Notes under the pieces: model-generated
What the model was told of the DNA's origin: nothing
What the model saw: the letters and a program-made list of their open reading frames with translations, nothing else
Databases searched by the model: none
Made by a program: the position numbers and the translations under genes
Source: Promineifilum sp.
Lineage (GTDB): Bacteria > Chloroflexota > Anaerolineae > Promineifilales > Promineifilaceae
Length of the DNA stretch: 64,000 nt
Assembly (NCBI GenBank): GCA_020634335.1
Contig: JACKBY010000003.1
Span: 124,001-188,000 of the forward strand
Direction: 5' to 3'
Part shown: positions 42,156 through 49,598 of the stretch, in pieces
Layout: each line of letters opens with the position of its first letter
Position numbering within the stretch: position 1 is the stretch's first letter

Positions 42156-42588
42156 ATGGCTCCCTACCCCCAGCGCGGCAACCTGCCCGGCGCGCTCAGT
42201 TCGTTTATTGGTCGCCAACGGGAAATGGCCGAAGTCGAAGGCCTGCTGGCCGAATACCGGCTGCTGACCCTGACCGGCGCGGGCGGCTGTGGCAAGACGC
42301 GCCTGGCCTTGCAAGTGGCCGGCGGATTACAGGAACGTTACCCGGACAGTGTCTGGCTGGTAGAGTTCGCGCCGCTGGCCGACGATGAGCTGGTCTCCCA
42401 GGCGCTGGCCGCTGTCCTGGGCGTGCGCGAACAGCCCGGGCAATCCCTGAGCGCATCCCTGATCGAGTATCTTCATCACCGTGAACTGCTACTGCTATAC
42501 ACGCATCCTCAACAAGCTCGGCTTTTCGTCGCGGGTGCAAATCGCTACCTGGGCGATTGAGAAAGGGCTGCACCAGCCGGGGCGCTAG
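42156..42588 (+). pseudogene. NB-ARC/LuxR-type regulator with large internal deletion and frameshift
   Basis: The first ~115 codons encode the start of a STAND ATPase regulator (GALSSFIGRQREMAEVEGLL, TLTGAGGCGKTRLALQVAGG), then the frame breaks at about 42497. In the next frame YTRILNKLGFSSRVQIATWA continues to a TAG at 42586-42588; this is the end of a LuxR helix-turn-helix. The middle ~2 kb that should join them is missing. A TATAAT box at 42142-42147 lies 8 nt before the ATG. Related intact architecture is at 35854-38565, though without the LuxR end. Confidence 0.8.
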
Positions 42589-42609
42589 CGAGTTAGGGTT
42601 GTAGAAGAA

Positions 42610-43590
42610 TCAGTGTAAAACGCTCAGTAACTCTTCGGCGTTCACGTTGACAAAGGTCTCGGCCACGGGCGCGACGGCCAATCGCGCGCGCAACTCATCC
42701 TGGCGGTGGGGCGCGCCGACCAGGGCTGTTTCCACGTCGGCCGGGTCGCGGCGGGTGAAGAAGTCGCCATAGAAGCGGGCGGCGCGAATGATGCCGGCGT
42801 CCACTTCCAGCGCGGCCTCGACGGTGCCGCCGGGCGTGCGCACCCGCTTGCTGAAGTTATAGGCCGGCGAACGGCCGTAATTCCACTCCCAGGTGGCATA
42901 CTTGGCGTCCCGCAGGCGCTCGATGGCCGCGCGGTCGTCGTCGTTGAAGGGGTAGCGTTCGGCGTCGGGCGTGGCCATCATGACGTTATCCAGGAGGCAA
43001 TCGCGAAATTCCAGCACGGTCATTGGCCGCGGCAGGTGCTCGCTGATGTTGGTCACCCGGCCGCGCACCGACTTAACCGCCTTGTCGGCAAACTTGGCCG
43101 GGTCGGGCCGCAGCGCCTCGGCCACATCCGCCATCTGCGCCGAAAACAGCAGCGTCCCGTGATGGAGTACGCGACCGTGACGAATATACTCGGCGTTGCC
43201 GGAGAACTTGCGGCCGTCGATGGTCAGGTCGTTGCGTCCCTCGAAGCGGGCGTCGACGCCCAGGCCCTGCAAGGTAGCCAGGATCGGCCGGGTGAAGCGC
43301 CGGAAATCGAGATCGGTGTTGTGGTCGCCCCGGACCACAAAGGTGAAATTGAGGTTGCCCAGGTCGTGGAAGACCGCGCCGCCGCCGGACATTCGCCGCA
43401 CCACGGGGATGTTGTGTTCGCGCACGTACTCGGCATTGATCTCGGCCAGCGTGTTCTGATGGCGGCCGACGATGACGGCCGGCGCGTTGCGCCATAGCAT
43501 GAAGCAGTCGCGGTCGAAGTGTTCCATGACGTACTCTTCGGCCGCCAGATTGAAATAAGGGTCGGTTTCGTGTCGGATGATGCACAGCAT
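42610..43590 (-). CDS. lplA: Lipoate-protein ligase A family protein
   Basis: A 326-residue protein. LWRNAPAVIVGRHQN (~38-52), VVRRMSGGGAVFHDLGNLNF with the RRxSGGGAVxHD lipoate/ATP-binding motif (~70-90) and the lysine in the KFSGNA segment are diagnostic. It attaches lipoate to dehydrogenase E2 or GcvH proteins. The C-terminal ~90 residues form the accessory domain found in full-length LplA. ATG 43590 with GAGAG upstream was chosen; the ORF extends further without support. No lipoylated-complex gene is adjacent. Confidence 0.93.
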   Translation of the reverse strand: MLCIIRHETDPYFNLAAEEYVMEHFDRDCFMLWRNAPAVIVGRHQNTLAEINAEYVREHNIPVVRRMSGGGAVFHDLGNLNFTFVVRGDHNTDLDFRRFTRPILATLQGLGVDARFEGRNDLTIDGRKFSGNAEYIRHGRVLHHGTLLFSAQMADVAEALRPDPAKFADKAVKSVRGRVTNISEHLPRPMTVLEFRDCLLDNVMMATPDAERYPFNDDDRAAIERLRDAKYATWEWNYGRSPAYNFSKRVRTPGGTVEAALEVDAGIIRAARFYGDFFTRRDPADVETALVGAPHRQDELRARLAVAPVAETFVNVNAEELLSVLH

Positions 43591-43807
43591 AATATCTCTC
43601 GGCTCCAACCCTGGATGATAGCCGCGAGTGCGCCAAATGACACCTGATATGCTACCTGGAGCCAATGTGCAGATTGATTTCGAAGCCGTTGACAACTCCC
43701 CTGGACGAACTTTGGGCAATATAGTGCATTTGCCCCCCTTTTGTAAGAAAATGAAAGATTAATTGGTGCAACTGTCACCAGGAAATGCACATTTATGGGA
43801 GAGTCAC

Positions 43808-44614
43808 ATGTCCAAAAGTAAATCTGCCCCGGCCCTCAGCAACGCCGAAATGGAAAAGAAATTTGCTGGACTTCGCCGTTTCAACCTGATCATGGGATTT
43901 CTGCATCTTGTCCAGGGCATCTTCATGATCGTCGTCAGCAATGACACGACCTATCCGATCTTCACCAACTATCTGAATTTCGATCCCGCCACCTTCTCGC
44001 TGACGCCCAACTCGCAATTGTTTTACGAGTTGCGCTTTGGGCCGGCGGTGGCCGCCTTTTTGCTGATCTCGGCCGTGGCCCACTTTTTCCTGGGGACCAT
44101 CGGCTATTCGCGCTATGTGGCGAACCTGAAGAAGGGGATGAACCCCATCCGTTTCTATGAGTACGCCCTTAGCTCCTCGCTGATGATCGTCCTGATCGGC
44201 ATGCTGATCGGTCTGTGGGACCTGGGTGCCATCATCCTGATCTTCACCCTGAATGCGACGATGAATTTGTTCGGCATCATGATGGAGCTGCACAACCAGC
44301 ACACCAAGCGCACGGACTGGACGGCCTTCATCTATGGCTGTATCGCCGGGATCGTGCCGTGGATTGTCATTATGTTGTACTTCATCGGCGCGGTGAATTC
44401 CGGCGACGCGAAGCCGCCGGCCTTCGTGTACGCTATCGTGCCGACTCTGTTCGTCTTCTTTAACATCTTCGCCATTAACATGGTGCTGCAATACAAAAAG
44501 GTTGGGCCCTGGAAAGATTACCTGTTCGGCGAGCGTGTCTATATCATCCTCAGCCTGTCGGCCAAGACCGTGCTGGCGTGGTTGATCTTCACAGGGACGC
44601 TCGCGCCTGTTTGA
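43808..44614 (+). CDS. Heliorhodopsin
   Basis: A 268-residue seven-helix protein of the heliorhodopsin family, retinal-binding and with inverted membrane topology. From memory it aligns along its length with HeR 48C12. It shows Lys253 in LSLSAKTVLAW (retinal Schiff base), Glu118 in FYEYALSSSLMIVLI (counter-ion), His33 in FLHLVQG and His92 in VAHFFLG. CIAGIVPWI and GERVYIILS are also family-specific. The start ATG 43808 follows GGGAGAG. It is a single gene divergent from lplA; no carotenoid or retinal synthesis gene is in the window. The function of the family (signalling or transport) is unsettled. Confidence 0.93.
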   Translation: MSKSKSAPALSNAEMEKKFAGLRRFNLIMGFLHLVQGIFMIVVSNDTTYPIFTNYLNFDPATFSLTPNSQLFYELRFGPAVAAFLLISAVAHFFLGTIGYSRYVANLKKGMNPIRFYEYALSSSLMIVLIGMLIGLWDLGAIILIFTLNATMNLFGIMMELHNQHTKRTDWTAFIYGCIAGIVPWIVIMLYFIGAVNSGDAKPPAFVYAIVPTLFVFFNIFAINMVLQYKKVGPWKDYLFGERVYIILSLSAKTVLAWLIFTGTLAPV

Positions 44615-44833
44615 TGAAGCGAGCAGTTGACTGGGCTGGTGCGGCCTTGTTGGGGAAGCGAGCGGCCGATATTGCCGATGAATTACACCAATCCGTGTGA
44701 CCGATTGGGGCCAACGTAATGCGGCGGAGTCGCGTGGCTATGATATAATGAGCGCGCGACTGAGCCGTTAAATCAAGAGATGGACCACGATCTTCTCTTT
44801 CTAAATAGTCTCTCCCATCATCAGGAGGTTCCC
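44615..44833 (+). promoter_or_regulatory. Extended -10 promoter region of the CBS gene
   Basis: TGATATAAT at 44741-44749 is an extended -10. A small CCAATC/GATTGG hairpin lies near 44689-44709. AGGAGG at about 44822 is the ribosome binding site that selects ATG 44834. Confidence 0.6.
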
Positions 44834-45484
44834 ATGCTTGTCCGCGAACTCATGACCCCCAACCCCATCACCATCCGGCCGGATACGCCGGTGCCCGATG
44901 CCCTGCACCTGATGCGCGAGCACAAGGTGCGCCGCCTGCCGGTCGTCGATGCCCACGGCCGTCTCGCCGGCATCGTCTCCGACAAAGACCTGCTCTATGC
45001 CTCACCCTCCCCAGCCACCACGCTGGCCGTGTGGGAGATCCCCGAATTGCTGGCGAAGCTCAAGGTCGAGAAAGTGATGACTCGCGACGTCATCACAGTG
45101 TCCGAGAAGACGCCGCTGGAGGAAGCGGCGCGCATCATGGCCGACAAGAAGATCGGCGGCCTGCCTGTCATGCAAGGGCCGGACCTCGTCGGCATTATCA
45201 CCGAGACCGACCTGTTCAAGAGCCTGCTGGAGCTGCTGGGCGGCCGGCGGTCGGGCGTGCGCATCGCCGTGGCCGTGCCCGCCGTTAAGGGTGTGTTGTC
45301 CAAGATTACCACGGCCATCTTTGACGCCGGCGGCGACATCGTAGGCCTGGGGATGAAGGGTATCCTGGGGTCTTACGGCGATACGGCCGAGGTGGTGCTC
45401 AAGGTGAGAGACGTGGAGCGCGACGCGCTGGTCGCCGCGCTCAAACCGGTCGTCACCGAAGTGCTCGACGTGCGCGAAGTATAA
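44834..45484 (+). CDS. Two-CBS-domain protein with ACT-like C-terminus
   Basis: A 216-residue protein. Two CBS modules: VRELMTPNPITIRPDTPVPDALHLM ... GIVSDKDLLYA (1-60) and VEKVMTRDVITVSEKTPLEEAARIM ... GIITETDLFKSLL (78-138). The last ~70 residues (IAVAVPAVKGVLSKITTAIFDAGGDIVGLG) look like an ACT domain. This arrangement is seen in AcuB-like regulators that sense adenine nucleotides. The strong AGGAGG site fixes the start. The YdeI-like gene follows by 22 nt. Confidence 0.9.
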   Translation: MLVRELMTPNPITIRPDTPVPDALHLMREHKVRRLPVVDAHGRLAGIVSDKDLLYASPSPATTLAVWEIPELLAKLKVEKVMTRDVITVSEKTPLEEAARIMADKKIGGLPVMQGPDLVGIITETDLFKSLLELLGGRRSGVRIAVAVPAVKGVLSKITTAIFDAGGDIVGLGMKGILGSYGDTAEVVLKVRDVERDALVAALKPVVTEVLDVREV

Positions 45485-45506
45485 TCTGTTTGTAGGAGAT
45501 GGCCTG

Positions 45507-45953
45507 GTGACCTTTCGTGCCACGCTGGAACTCAACGGTAAGACCGCCACAGGTATTCGCGTGCCGTCGGAGTTTGTCGAGGCTCTGGGCTCCGGCAAAA
45601 AACCGGCCGTACGCGTCACCATCAACGGCTATACCTACCGCAGCACCATTGCCGTATACGGCGGCGACTTTATGCTGCCGGTCAGCGCCGAAGTCCGCCA
45701 CGGGGCAGGCATCGCCGCCGGGGACAAGGTCGAGGTCTCATTGGCGCTGGACACCGAGCCGCGCACGGTGACCGTGCCGCCCGATCTGGCCGCCGCCCTG
45801 GATGCCGACGCCGCGGCGCGGGTCGCCTTCGACGGCCTGTCCTACAGCAACAGGCGCGGGATTGTGCTGTCAATCGAGAGCGCCAAGACGGACGAGACGC
45901 GCCGCCGGCGCATTACCAAAGCGGTCGAGAATCTGGTACAGGGGCGTGCCTGA
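45507..45953 (+). CDS. DUF1905/YdeI-OmpD-associated family protein
   Basis: A 148-residue protein. The N-terminal DUF1905 half (FRATLELNGKTATGIRVPSEFVEALG, RVTINGYTYRSTIAVYGGDFMLPVS) is followed by the YdeI-like half (VPPDLAAALDADAAARVAFDGLSYSNRRGIVLSIESAKTDETRRRRI). The GTG start has TAGGAG upstream. No biochemical role is established for the family. Confidence 0.85.
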   Translation: MTFRATLELNGKTATGIRVPSEFVEALGSGKKPAVRVTINGYTYRSTIAVYGGDFMLPVSAEVRHGAGIAAGDKVEVSLALDTEPRTVTVPPDLAAALDADAAARVAFDGLSYSNRRGIVLSIESAKTDETRRRRITKAVENLVQGRA

Positions 45954-46026
45954 TGGATGAATCGGCCGGCGATAATTCATCGTTTGGCCGGGAGCCATTC
46001 CATCTATGTGGAGAGGTTGGGGTGGC

Positions 46027-46422
46027 ATGGCGCGACGACTGCTTGTAGGCTTTTTGTTGGGCGTTCTGATCGGCGCTGTATTGTGCGCTGGGCTGTTTGG
46101 GGTGCGGGCGCTCCTCGACGGGACCAGACCGGCCGAGGCCTTGGGCTTTAGCCTTGTCGTGGCTGTTGTCGGCGGCTTCCTGGGCGGTATCGTCGGCGCG
46201 GCCGTCGGTCTGGGCAAGCTGGGTAGTTTCGGCGGCGCGCTGGCTGGGCTGCTGGTTTCCTTGGTCGTCGCCGGCCTCTACGTGATTGGCTTCAGCCGCG
46301 CCGGGCAATATGGTCATTTCCTGAGCGAATCGCGGATCATTATTGTCGGGCTTACCACGCCGCTGATCCTGACCGGCGTGTCCGTCGCTGCCCTCCGCCG
46401 TTTCCTCGCCGCCCGCCTGTAG
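46027..46422 (+). CDS. Small four-helix membrane protein
   Basis: A 131-residue protein with hydrophobic segments LLVGFLLGVLIGAVLCAGLFGV, LGFSLVVAVVGGFLGGIVGAAVGL, FGGALAGLLVSLVVAGLYVIGF and IIIVGLTTPLILTGVSVAAL, many of them Gly-rich. An earlier ATG at 46006 adds seven residues. I do not recognise the family. It ends just before a strong terminator. Confidence 0.65.
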   Translation: MARRLLVGFLLGVLIGAVLCAGLFGVRALLDGTRPAEALGFSLVVAVVGGFLGGIVGAAVGLGKLGSFGGALAGLLVSLVVAGLYVIGFSRAGQYGHFLSESRIIIVGLTTPLILTGVSVAALRRFLAARL

Positions 46423-46441
46423 CTCTGAGCATTGGAAGGAT

Positions 46442-46481
46442 AAAATCGGGTTTCTCCTGAGTGGCCGAGAAACCCGATTTT
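46442..46481. terminator. Strong bidirectional terminator
   Basis: AAAATCGGGTTTCTC and GAGAAACCCGATTTT form a 15-bp perfect stem with a 10-nt loop, with A and T runs at the two ends. Confidence 0.9.
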
Positions 46482-46486
46482 GGGTC

Positions 46487-46514
46487 TTGACATATTCCCA
46501 TATAGGAATATAAT
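46487..46514 (+). promoter_or_regulatory. ArsR-gene promoter with overlapping operator
   Basis: TTGACA (46487-46492) and TATAAT (46509-46514), 16 nt apart. ATATTCC (46492-46498) and GGAATAT (46505-46511) form an inverted repeat filling the spacer and touching both boxes, an ideal site for autorepression. The ATG at 46522 is only 7 nt after the -10, so the transcript is probably leaderless. Confidence 0.8.
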
Positions 46515-46521
46515 ATAACTC

Positions 46522-46875
46522 ATGGCGCGAACGCCCACGACATCAGATGCTTTCAACGCCGTGGCCGAGCCGCAGCGACGGCGGATCATCGACCTCCTGG
46601 CCCACGGCGAGCAGTCGGTCAACGACATTGCCGCGGCCCTCCAAATGCGGCAGCCGCAGGTCTCGAAGCATCTGAGGGTGTTGCGCGAAGTAGGGCTGGT
46701 GCGCGCGCGCGGCGAAGGCCGGCAGCAGTTTTACACACTGAACAGTGAAGCCTTGCGGCCGATTTATGAGTGGGTCAGTCCGTATGAGCAAACCTGGCGC
46801 GAGCGGTTCGAGCGCCTGGACGAACTGCTCGACGAGTTGCAGACCCAGCCAAACGAGGATGGCCTCGGAGCGTAA
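46522..46875 (+). CDS. ArsR-family winged-helix repressor
   Basis: A 117-residue protein. FNAVAEPQRRRIIDLLAHGEQSVNDIAAALQMRQPQVSKHLRVLREVGLV is a typical ArsR HTH, and no metal-binding Cys cluster is visible. The subgroup paired with SRPBCC (AHSA1-like) genes usually regulates that gene; one follows 57 nt downstream. It is probably autoregulated through the inverted repeat in its promoter. Confidence 0.93.
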   Translation: MARTPTTSDAFNAVAEPQRRRIIDLLAHGEQSVNDIAAALQMRQPQVSKHLRVLREVGLVRARGEGRQQFYTLNSEALRPIYEWVSPYEQTWRERFERLDELLDELQTQPNEDGLGA

Positions 46876-46932
46876 TCGAGTTTATGCACTCAGGGTCAAG
46901 CACCCACAAACTTTACTTGAAGGAGAAATGGC

Positions 46933-47412
46933 ATGTCTACGTTGAACGTTGTGGCTAAACCAGGTGAAGCCCAGTTGGAGATGGCGCGCGTGTTCGATGC
47001 GCCGCGCGAGTTGGTTTTCAAAGCCTATACCGATGCGACTCTCGTTCCCCGCTGGTGGGGGCCGCGCTACCTGACGACGACAGTTGATAAACTGGAGGCG
47101 CGTTCGGGCGGGTCGTGGCGGTTTGTCCAGCGCGCCCCGGACGGAGGCATCCATGCCTTCCACGGCGTCTATCACGATGTGACCGCGCCCGAGCGATTGG
47201 TCTATACCTTCGAGTATGAAGGAATGCCGGGCCACGTTATGCTGGAGACGGTTGTCTTCGAGGACATGGGCGGCAAGACGCGCGTGGTCGTCGGTGGAGC
47301 TTTCCAGTCGGCGGCCGACCGCGACGGCATGATCGAATCCGGCATGGAGGAAGGTGCGGAAGAATCGAACCAGCGGTTAGACGAGCTGCTGGCGGAGCTG
47401 AAGTTGAACTGA
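46933..47412 (+). CDS. SRPBCC/AHSA1-domain protein
   Basis: A 159-residue protein. LEMARVFDAPRELVFKAYTDATLVPRWWGP, GGSWRFVQRAPDG, FHGVYHDVTAPERLVYTFEYEG and the C-terminal helix MEEGAEESNQRLDELLAEL define the AHSA1 branch of the START-like fold, with a hydrophobic ligand pocket. AAGGAG sits before the ATG. It is co-transcribed with the ArsR regulator; its ligand is unknown. Confidence 0.92.
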   Translation: MSTLNVVAKPGEAQLEMARVFDAPRELVFKAYTDATLVPRWWGPRYLTTTVDKLEARSGGSWRFVQRAPDGGIHAFHGVYHDVTAPERLVYTFEYEGMPGHVMLETVVFEDMGGKTRVVVGGAFQSAADRDGMIESGMEEGAEESNQRLDELLAELKLN

Positions 47413-47432
47413 CGGTCGATCTTTCAGATGGT

Positions 47433-47720
47433 GTGATTCCCGGAAACCGGGTTTATTCCGAGCGCCGCGGCCGACAAAGCGAGATTCGGCTGGCTGATCG
47501 CGAACGTGAGACGGCGCTTTTGATCGCTCAGGGCAAGTCGAATCACGACATCGCCGAAGCCATGATCGTGAGCGAGAAGACGGCCGAGACCTACGTAACA
47601 CGTATTCTCGCTAAGCCCGGTTTCGATTCGCGTGTGCAAATTGCGACCTGGTCGATGTCGATGCAGACGGACGCGATGGAGCTGCATAGAAAGCAGCGCC
47701 CAAAACCATCTCTATCTTGA
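47433..47720 (+). pseudogene. LuxR helix-turn-helix remnant
   Basis: The open frame encodes LADRERETALLIAQGKSNHD, then SEKTAETYVTRILAKPGFDS and RVQIATW, which is the C-terminal HTH of a LuxR-type STAND regulator. No sensor, ATPase or repeat region precedes it, and the residues after RVQIATW do not match the family. It parallels the HTH end of the pseudogene at 42156-42588. Likely debris; expression as a small DNA-binding protein cannot be excluded. Confidence 0.7.
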
Positions 47721-47730
47721 ATGCGGAATG

Positions 47731-47769
47731 AACCCGCCGGCGATTGCGCAATTGCCGGCGGGTTTTTTT
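47731..47769 (+). terminator. Rho-independent terminator
   Basis: AACCCGCCGGC pairs with GCCGGCGGGTT and is followed by a run of seven T. It directly follows the LuxR remnant. Confidence 0.93.
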
Positions 47770-47905
47770 AGGGCGATTTGTAGGAGTATCGGCCATTGGT
47801 TTGTACAGTTTTCCCCGATTCGATCCGGCCTTTGACAGGTTAAGGTATAGATGTAGCCCGCTACTAATCTGAAAGCGAGCAATTCACTGACAAGGAGAAA
47901 ATTCT

Positions 47906-48106
47906 ATGCCACGCTATTTGATCGAACGTACCTTTCCCGGCAGTCTGGCCAATCCCATGGACGACCAAGGGGCCGAGTCCTGCCTGGCAGTGGTCGGCAA
48001 TAATGCCCAGGACGGCGTCACCTGGGTTCATTCCTACGTGACGCCGGACAAGGGCAAAACGTATTGCATTCCCGGTCGACCTGATCAGAACGGGCCGCTC
48101 CCATGA
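47906..48106 (+). CDS. DUF4242 protein, apparently truncated
   Basis: A 66-residue protein. MPRYLIERTFPGSL, then GAESCLAVVGNNAQDGVTWV, HSYVTPDKGKTYCI is the N-terminal two thirds of a DUF4242 (ferredoxin-like) protein, usually ~90 residues. The usual ending with the AIRRAAERNGLP-type helix is missing; instead the frame runs PGRPDQNGPLP into a terminator stem. AAGGAG precedes the ATG. It may be functional, but it looks cut short by the downstream sequence. Confidence 0.75.
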   Translation: MPRYLIERTFPGSLANPMDDQGAESCLAVVGNNAQDGVTWVHSYVTPDKGKTYCIPGRPDQNGPLP

Positions 48107-48120
48107 GCGGCCCGTTCTTT
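48087..48120 (+). terminator. Rho-independent terminator overlapping the DUF4242 stop
   Basis: AGAACGGGCCGCTC pairs with GAGCGGCCCGTTCT (14-bp perfect stem, loop CCAT), followed by TTTAT. The stop codon TGA at 48104-48106 lies in the hairpin. Confidence 0.88.
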
Positions 48121-48127
48121 ATGATGA

Positions 48128-48136
48128 TGCTATAAT
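48128..48136 (+). promoter_or_regulatory. Extended -10 element of the GNAT gene
   Basis: TGCTATAAT matches the extended -10 consensus. The ATG is at 48187. Confidence 0.55.
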
Positions 48137-48186
48137 GGCGCTTCGACCAGTGGGTTGCCTGAAAATCGCATTAAACGAGTGAAATC

Positions 48187-48663
48187 ATGGTGCAATTGAT
48201 CCCGATGCCCGAAAATGAATTCAAGGATTACCTCAAATCGGCTGTTGAAGAGTATGCCCAGGAACACGTCAGGGCCGGGAATTGGGATCCCGCGGAGGCG
48301 CTGCAAAAGTCCGAACAGGAATTCCAGCAGTTGCTCCCGCAAGGCGTAGCGTCCCCGGACCAACACTTGTTTGCCATCGTGGATGACGCCACCGGCGCGA
48401 AAGTGGGCATGCTATGGTTTGCCGTGCAACACAAGGGATCACATCCTTATGCGTTCGTCTATGACTTTTCGATTGACGAGCAATTTAGAAGGAAAGGCTA
48501 TGGCCGGCAAGCCTTCAGCGTATTGGAGGAAAAAGCCAGGTCACTAGGCCTGGATTCGATCTCGCTCCACGTGTTCGGTCACAATCGCGCCGCCATCGCC
48601 CTCTATCAGGCAGCGGGTTACGAGATCACCAACCTTCATATGGTCAAGAAGTTGGCCGATTGA
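48187..48663 (+). CDS. GNAT-family N-acetyltransferase
   Basis: A 158-residue protein. The acetyl-CoA loop RRKGYGRQAF (about residues 99-108), preceded by VYDFSIDEQF, and the C-terminal SISLHVFGHNRAAIALYQAAGYEITNLHMVK are the GNAT motifs A and B. The acceptor is unknown. It has its own promoter and sits in a patch of short genes and pseudogenes. Confidence 0.92.
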   Translation: MVQLIPMPENEFKDYLKSAVEEYAQEHVRAGNWDPAEALQKSEQEFQQLLPQGVASPDQHLFAIVDDATGAKVGMLWFAVQHKGSHPYAFVYDFSIDEQFRRKGYGRQAFSVLEEKARSLGLDSISLHVFGHNRAAIALYQAAGYEITNLHMVKKLAD

Positions 48664-48702
48664 ACAGCTAAAGAACGCGAGCATCAGGCTGGAGGTATCA
48701 TC

Positions 48703-49113
48703 GTGAGCAGTGCCGAGATCTTCAACCATCTACAAATCGACGAGCGTGTTGTCACAGCCGGTTAGCCGACCGAGGAGTAACTGCGAGAGTCCGCGGCCGA
48801 GGGTTTTACGGCGATCATCAACCTTGCTCCCGTGAACCCGCCCTACACTCCGGAAGACGAGGCCGGGCTGGCACGATCGCTGGGCATTGACTACGTTCAC
48901 ATCCCCGTCGACTGGAGCAACGCCGCGGGGCAACTGTGCAGCTTCCTGGCCACTGACCTGGTGTTGATCGTGCCTTTTCTGCGGGCGCTGCCCCGCGTGG
49001 CCCCGGAGTTTCGCACGGGGTTGATCGTCTATACCATTGTGATGGTTTATAGCGGGCTGCTGGCGATATACTATCTATTCATCCACCGACCAACACGGAT
49101 GTTCGGCAGTTAG
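48703..49113 (+). pseudogene. DUF442 phosphatase-like pseudogene fused to a foreign membrane segment
   Basis: From a GTG with a good GGAGG site the frame reads AEIFNHLQIDERVVTAG, then TAG (48763) and TAA (48778), both where the intact paralogue at 49599 has Gln. FTAIINLAPVNPPYTPEDEAGL and DYVHIPVDW still match that paralogue. After about 48925 the match ends, and the frame continues as a hydrophobic tail (GLIVYTIVMVYSGLLAIYYLF) from some other gene. The catalytic HCxxxxR part is lost. Confidence 0.85.
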
Positions 49114-49184
49114 AAACCGAGTTACTCACGGAAACTCAGTTTCTGAAGTAAAAAATACAGATTGTCGTTTCAGGAGAGCATGCG

Positions 49185-49571
49185 ATGACCGAGCAGGATG
49201 AACGCAATATTCGAGTAGTTCGACTCATGTATAGCGGCGACGAAGCCGAACGGGCGCAAATCGCCCCCAATATCGTCTGGCACGTGCCCGGCCATAACCC
49301 CGTTTCCGGGGAGTACCGGGGATTCGACGAATATACCCACCTGTTGCCGGCGCGCATGGCCCCGTTATCGCGCTGGGATTTTGAACTCGAGGACGTGATG
49401 GTCAACGGTGATCACGTCGTCGCAACCTTTAGTGTTAAAGGTGAGCGCAAAGGCAAACAGGTGGCCCTGCGCGGCGCTCACATCATGCGGCTAAACGCCG
49501 CTGGACAGATCGTCGAAGGCTGGGGTTTTACAAAAGATCAGGACGCGCTGGACGATTTTTTCTCTGCGTGA
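49185..49571 (+). CDS. SnoaL/NTF2-like protein
   Basis: A 128-residue protein with the cone-shaped alpha+beta NTF2 pattern: IRVVRLMYSGDEAERAQIAPNIVWHVPGHNPVSGEYRG, FELEDVMVNGDHVVATFSVKG and HIMRLNAAGQIVEGWGFTKDQ. Such domains bind or isomerise small molecules. CAGGAGAG precedes the ATG. It ends 27 nt before the DUF442 gene. Confidence 0.85.
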   Translation: MTEQDERNIRVVRLMYSGDEAERAQIAPNIVWHVPGHNPVSGEYRGFDEYTHLLPARMAPLSRWDFELEDVMVNGDHVVATFSVKGERKGKQVALRGAHIMRLNAAGQIVEGWGFTKDQDALDDFFSA

Positions 49572-49598
49572 GCCACAATAATAATGAGCATTTAACAA

